Below are positions 6,117-9,057 of a stretch of DNA of 9,057 bases, piece after piece. This stretch comes from Bryobacterales bacterium (lineage in GTDB: Bacteria > Acidobacteriota > Terriglobia > Bryobacterales > Bryobacteraceae). Location of the stretch: the NCBI GenBank assembly GCA_020853155.1, contig JADYZL010000294.1, positions 1 through 9,057 of the forward strand, read 5' to 3'. The notes under the pieces are model-generated. The model had not been told where the DNA came from, searched no databases, and worked only from the letters and a program-made list of their open reading frames with translations. Position numbers and translations under genes: made by a program. How positions within the stretch are numbered: the first letter of the stretch is position 1; every line of letters starts with the position of its first letter.

Positions 6117-7601
6117 ATGAGTTTCATTGTCCAATTGCTGCTGTTCTACCTGGCGTTCTACTTCCTGATCAGCGGTCTGGACGACCTGAGCGTCGATCTG
6201 CGTATGGTCTGGGGTGCCCTGCGGCATCGCCGGGGCAAGCGCGGGAACGAGGAGGAGTTGCCGGACCACGCCCTCCTCCAGCGTCTCCCGCAGGCGCGCA
6301 TCGCCATCATGGTTCCGCTTTGGCAGGAAGCCAAGGTAATCGAAGCGATGGTGGAAACAAATCTCCGCCAGTTGGAATACCGGAATTCCGCCTTCTTTCT
6401 GGGAGTCTATCCGAATGACCATGCCACCATCACCGCCGCGCGAAGCCTCGCCCTGCGGCATCCAAACGTGCATGTGGTGGTTTGTTCGCGCCCCGGGCCC
6501 ACCTCCAAGGCGGATTGCCTGAACCACATTTACCGCCATATCGAGGATCGGGAATGGAGAGGCGCCGCCCACCACGAACTCGTGATGCTCCACGACGCCG
6601 AGGACACCCTGCATCCGTCGTCCCTCGCACTTGTGAACTGGTATGCGCAGTCCTACGGGATGGTTCAGGTGCCCGTTCTGCCGTTTCCAACGCGACTTGC
6701 TGAATGGGTTCATGGCGTCTATTGCGATGAATTCGCCGAGTTTCTCTCGCGCGATATGCGCTTGCGGCAGGATGCCGGAGCCTTTCTTCCCTCGAACGGG
6801 GTCGGCACGGCCATCCGCCGCGAGTACCTGGATGCCCTGCGCGATGCACAAGACGGCCTCCTCTTCGATCCCGATTGCCTCACCGAGGATTATGAGCTTG
6901 GCATGAAGCTGGCGGAAGCGGGCTGCCCCCAGATTTTGCTCCCTTTCACGCGCAAGTATGGGGATCTGCTGGCGACGCGCGAGTACTTTCCCCGCACCTT
7001 CGGCGCCGCCGTGCGGCAGCGGGCGCGCTGGATCAGCGGCCAATGCCTGCAGTCCTGGGAACGCCATGGCTGGCCGCTCAAGAGAAGCAGCTCCTATTGG
7101 TTCTGGCGGGATCGGAAGGGGCTGTGGGGGAATCCGCTCAGCCTGGCGGCGCTTGTGCTGCTGGCTCTGAGCGCGATCGCATGGGTGGCCCCGGAAAGCA
7201 CATTCCTCGGCCCGTGGCTGTGGTTGGCCGGGTCTATCCCAGGAGCGGACAAGCTCTATGCGGCGTGTACGCTGCTTGCCGTGGAGCGTATCGCCGTAAG
7301 AATGTTTCTCGTGAGCCGGGTCTACGGCTTCCGGTTCGCGCTGGGTGTGCCGCTGCGCATGGTGTTGAGCACGGCGATCAACGCCCAGGCTACGGCTTCG
7401 GCCATTCACCGTTTTCTTGAAGCCAGAACCACTCGGCGTCGGTTGCGGTGGTCCAAGACAGAGCATTCGTTCCCGGATGCGACGCCCGCCCCCACGGCGA
7501 TGGCGGCCGCCGCGATGGCCAACTCCACGATGCCCGGGGTGAACTCGCCACCCGCCGCCGCGGAAGCCCCACGCGCCCGTGGGCGCGCTGCGGGTGCTTG
7601 A
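6117..7601 (+). CDS. NfrB-like membrane glycosyltransferase (GT2 type), lacking the C-terminal MshEN domain
   Basis: The protein resembles the glycosyltransferase part of E. coli NfrB, an inner-membrane enzyme of an exopolysaccharide export system that serves as phage N4 receptor. From the ATG at 6117 it has 494 residues. An N-terminal membrane helix (3-21) runs into 'ISGLDDLSVDL', very like NfrB. The GT-A domain follows with 'IMVPLWQE', SRPGPTSKADCLN (124-136), HDAED (159-163, DxD-like), TED (256-258, probable base) and QRARW (301-305, the QxxRW motif). C-terminal helices lie at about 341-357, 363-373 and 381-410. The NfrB-like 'WSKTEHSFPD' (445-454) is followed only by an Ala/Pro-rich tail. 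The frame is open back to an ATG at 5943, but those 58 residues are Cys/Arg-rich and unlike the family, so I place the start before the membrane helix. Ribosome site is unclear; sugar substrate is unknown. Confidence 0.9.
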   Translation: MSFIVQLLLFYLAFYFLISGLDDLSVDLRMVWGALRHRRGKRGNEEELPDHALLQRLPQARIAIMVPLWQEAKVIEAMVETNLRQLEYRNSAFFLGVYPNDHATITAARSLALRHPNVHVVVCSRPGPTSKADCLNHIYRHIEDREWRGAAHHELVMLHDAEDTLHPSSLALVNWYAQSYGMVQVPVLPFPTRLAEWVHGVYCDEFAEFLSRDMRLRQDAGAFLPSNGVGTAIRREYLDALRDAQDGLLFDPDCLTEDYELGMKLAEAGCPQILLPFTRKYGDLLATREYFPRTFGAAVRQRARWISGQCLQSWERHGWPLKRSSSYWFWRDRKGLWGNPLSLAALVLLALSAIAWVAPESTFLGPWLWLAGSIPGADKLYAACTLLAVERIAVRMFLVSRVYGFRFALGVPLRMVLSTAINAQATASAIHRFLEARTTRRRLRWSKTEHSFPDATPAPTAMAAAAMANSTMPGVNSPPAAAEAPRARGRAAGA

Positions 7602-7639
7602 AGGGCAGAGATTGTGCTTCCACTGAGTTGTGTCCGATG

Positions 7640-7675
7640 AAAAAGGGCGGCCAATCCGGCTAGGGATGGCCGCCC
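7640..7675 (-). terminator. Intrinsic terminator of the TonB-family gene
   Basis: GGGCGGCCA (7645-7653) and TGGCCGCCC (7667-7675) form a perfect nine-pair GC-rich stem with a 13-base loop. On the minus strand it is followed by TTTTT (AAAAA at 7640-7644) and begins 25 bases after the TonB stop codon, the classic intrinsic terminator form. Read on the plus strand it has no T-run, but the hairpin may still help end the glycosyltransferase transcript. Confidence 0.85.
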
Positions 7676-7699
7676 AATGCAAATGAAACGCGAAATGCC

Positions 7700-8926
7700 C
7701 TAAAGGAGACGGAAATTCACTTCGATGGTGGCGTAGACCGCAACCGGCTTTCCTTCCTTGGTGCCGGGGCGGAAGCGCCACTTGCGAACCGCTTCAATCG
7801 CTTTCTCATCCAGGCCAAGGCCCAGCGGACGAACCACCTTGAGATTGGTGGGCTTGCCGGTCGCGTCGATGATTACCGAAAGCACCACGGTGCCCTGATA
7901 CTTCGCCTTCCGCGCTTCCTCGGAATACTCGGGCTCGATCTTGTACACGGGCACGGGGCTCGTCACGCCACCGCCCACGCGAAAAACGCCGCCGCCAAAG
8001 CCGCCGCCTTCGCCTTCACCTACGCCCGCGCCCCGGCCCGCGCCAACGCCGGTTCCGCGGCCGGTACCGATTCCCCCGCCAGAACCGGGCCCGTTCGAGG
8101 GCGGCCCGCCGATCACGCCCGAAAGGGGATCACCGTAATTGGCCATATTCACTTGCGGCAGCGGGGCATCCGGCGGCGCGATCACCGTCGGCTCCATCAC
8201 GAGCTTCGGATTTGGGTTCAGGATTTCCTGGCTCGGGGGAGTGAACTGCTTCATCGATGCCTTGGGCAGTTTGCCCTTGTTCACCGGGAGCGGATTGTTA
8301 TTGCCACCGCCACCGCCGCCGCCAGCCGGTTTTGGCTGCGCGGCCGCCGGCATGTAGGCTTCGAGATTCGGCGCTACCAAGCTGACGCTTTCCCTCACCG
8401 TTTGCTGCACGGTCTCGTTCGTACCAAGCGCCAAACCAACCAGGACCAAGCCGATGTGAACCGTCATGGAAATCGCACGGGACTTGCCGGAATACTCCGA
8501 CTTGTTCCACATGCTTCTCACAGCTACCGGCTTCGAGGTGAGTTCCAGCGGCGGCAATTTCTCCGGCGCCACCAGATCCTTCAGGTTGTGGGCCAGGCTC
8601 TTCCAGAAGGGCATCCGCGCTTCGGTAAGCTCGTCGTGGATGGAAATTGGTTTCGAGGTGATGTCGGCAGGCAGTTCCTGGGTGTGAAGGACGTCGGCCA
8701 AGTTCTCCCGGATCCGCATCCAGACTGGCCGGTTGTCACCCACCCCTTTCACGGCGACCGGTTTCGACGTGACATCGAGCGCCGGCAATTTCTCGGGAGC
8801 GAAAACATCGCGCAGGCTTCCCGCAATCCTGCCGAAGAGGGACTTTCGTTCGGTTTCTACAAGCAAGCTATCCAGCGGGTCATGCTGGTAAAGCCGCGAA
8901 TTCGGGGATTGAGGCGCTTCGCTCAT
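7700..8926 (-). CDS. TonB-family energy transducer with threefold N-terminal repeat and Gly-rich spacer
   Basis: TonB proteins pass proton-motive energy from ExbB/ExbD to outer-membrane transporters. This 408-residue version (from the ATG at 8926) has an unusually long cytoplasmic N-terminus with three copies of a roughly 30-residue unit ending in 'L-T-S-K-P-V' (residues 30-59, 68-96, 107-136). One membrane helix follows (about 151-168) with S153 and H157, the S-x3-H spacing that E. coli TonB uses to contact ExbB (S16, H20). The periplasmic spacer has a seven-Gly run, a Pro-rich part and a GxG-type tract (about 279-320) instead of the Pro-Lys/Glu rod of enteric TonB. The C-terminal domain (about 324-408) shows 'EPEYSEEARKAKYQGTVVL' and AVRKWRFRPG, typical of TonB_C. 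A TTG at 8938 would add four residues; ATG is preferred, with a weak GGA before it. exbB/exbD are not in view, and the receptor is unknown. Confidence 0.93.
   Translation of the reverse strand: MSEAPQSPNSRLYQHDPLDSLLVETERKSLFGRIAGSLRDVFAPEKLPALDVTSKPVAVKGVGDNRPVWMRIRENLADVLHTQELPADITSKPISIHDELTEARMPFWKSLAHNLKDLVAPEKLPPLELTSKPVAVRSMWNKSEYSGKSRAISMTVHIGLVLVGLALGTNETVQQTVRESVSLVAPNLEAYMPAAAQPKPAGGGGGGGNNNPLPVNKGKLPKASMKQFTPPSQEILNPNPKLVMEPTVIAPPDAPLPQVNMANYGDPLSGVIGGPPSNGPGSGGGIGTGRGTGVGAGRGAGVGEGEGGGFGGGVFRVGGGVTSPVPVYKIEPEYSEEARKAKYQGTVVLSVIIDATGKPTNLKVVRPLGLGLDEKAIEAVRKWRFRPGTKEGKPVAVYATIEVNFRLL
8519..8839 (-). repeat. Three tandem copies of a ~30-residue coding repeat in the TonB-family gene
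   Basis: Units lie at 8839-8750, 8725-8639 and 8608-8519, with a period of 38-39 codons. Each unit has an amphipathic helix-like half ('RIAGSLRDVFAPEKLP', 'RIRENLADVLHTQELP', 'SLAHNLKDLVAPEKLP') and then a constant half ending 'TSKPVAV' or 'TSKPISI'. The first and third are closest to each other, and the middle lacks one residue. DNA similarity remains visible (for example GGCAATTTCTC in units one and three), so the copies arose by internal duplication. Confidence 0.85.
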
Positions 8927-8938
8927 AGCACTGTCCAA

Positions 8939-8987
8939 ATCGAAACTTCACGAGACCGGCAAACGCACGCCAAGGGATAGGAGCCGG
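8939..8987. other. Short gap upstream of the TonB-family gene
   Basis: This region should hold the leader and perhaps part of the promoter of the minus-strand TonB-family gene. I see no -10/-35 pair that I would defend; the promoter may lie further right, inside or beyond the possible partial gene. Confidence 0.3.
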
Positions 8988-9057
8988 ATGGGTCTGATGA
9001 CCGGCAATCATTGGACGCTCCGGCAGGTTCGCCAGTTACAAAATATGGGAACCACCC
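8988..9057 (+). CDS. Possible start of a further gene, 3'-partial, function unknown
   Basis: An ATG at 8988 (or 8997, same frame) opens a frame that stays open to the end of the window, beginning MGLMTGNHWTLRQVRQLQ. AGGAG at 8979-8983 lies four bases before the first ATG and thirteen before the second, so spacing is imperfect for both. It would be divergent from the TonB-family gene. Only 23 codons are visible, so this could be chance and no function can be given. Confidence 0.3.
   Translation, partial: MGLMTGNHWTLRQVRQLQNMGTT

Noticed and set aside
6063..7781. 572-residue minus-strand frame opposite the glycosyltransferase
   Set aside because: The plus strand has all GT2 and NfrB motifs; this frame has no domain, runs through the terminator and overlaps the TonB gene end.
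8291..8336. Short GCC/CCG trinucleotide run as a microsatellite or phase-variable tract
   Set aside because: It encodes the Gly7-Asn3 stretch in frame with mixed codons, so length change would not shift the frame and it is better read as protein low complexity.
8153..8980. Long plus-strand frame opposite the TonB-family gene
   Set aside because: It lies antisense to a gene with clear TonB domains; its Arg/His/Gln-rich product is typical of a shadow frame in GC-rich DNA.
1..9057. Defence system, prophage, CRISPR or biosynthetic cluster
   Set aside because: All convincing genes are known housekeeping or envelope families; no nuclease, integrase, spacer array or assembly-line enzyme is visible.

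Overview
The window is a GC-rich chromosomal segment of ordinary bacterial housekeeping and envelope genes, densely packed on both strands. No rRNA, tRNA, insertion sequence, phage gene or CRISPR array is visible. The gene types point to a Gram-negative bacterium: a TonB-family energy transducer, Hfq next to HflX, RodZ and an NfrB-type glycosyltransferase. The animal-type glutaminyl cyclase and the large Gly-rich TonB with 'L-T-S-K-P' repeats before the membrane helix recall what I know of Acidobacteriota. That assignment is an inference and was not tested by search.

Left part (1-2659, + strand): the 3' part of hfq (its start lies outside the window), hflX 25 bp downstream, then a 147-bp gap and pgsA, which makes phosphatidylglycerol phosphate and carries an unusual basic C-terminal tail. 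Centre-left (2656-3714, - strand): a RodZ-like cell-shape protein, convergent with pgsA, the two stop codons overlapping within four bases. Centre (3932-7601, + strand): read divergently from rodZ across a 217-bp gap that holds an imperfect hairpin. It contains a zinc-ribbon SAM methyltransferase, a secreted M28 glutaminyl-peptide cyclotransferase whose ATG directly follows the methyltransferase stop, and, after 220 bp with two small hairpins, an NfrB-like membrane glycosyltransferase. Right part (7700-8926, - strand): a TonB-family protein, convergent with the glycosyltransferase, with a good intrinsic terminator between them. A possible further + strand gene begins at 8988 and runs off the window.

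Functionally, the left part is RNA regulation, translation rescue and phospholipid synthesis, and the rest is mainly cell envelope: shape (RodZ), periplasmic protein maturation (QC), exopolysaccharide-type glycosyl transfer (NfrB-like) and outer-membrane energisation (TonB). I do not see a convincing new multi-gene system. The observations most worth a second look are the threefold repeat before the membrane helix of the TonB protein, the NfrB-like transferase without its cyclic-di-GMP-binding domain, and the mammalian-type glutaminyl cyclase coupled to an atypical methyltransferase.
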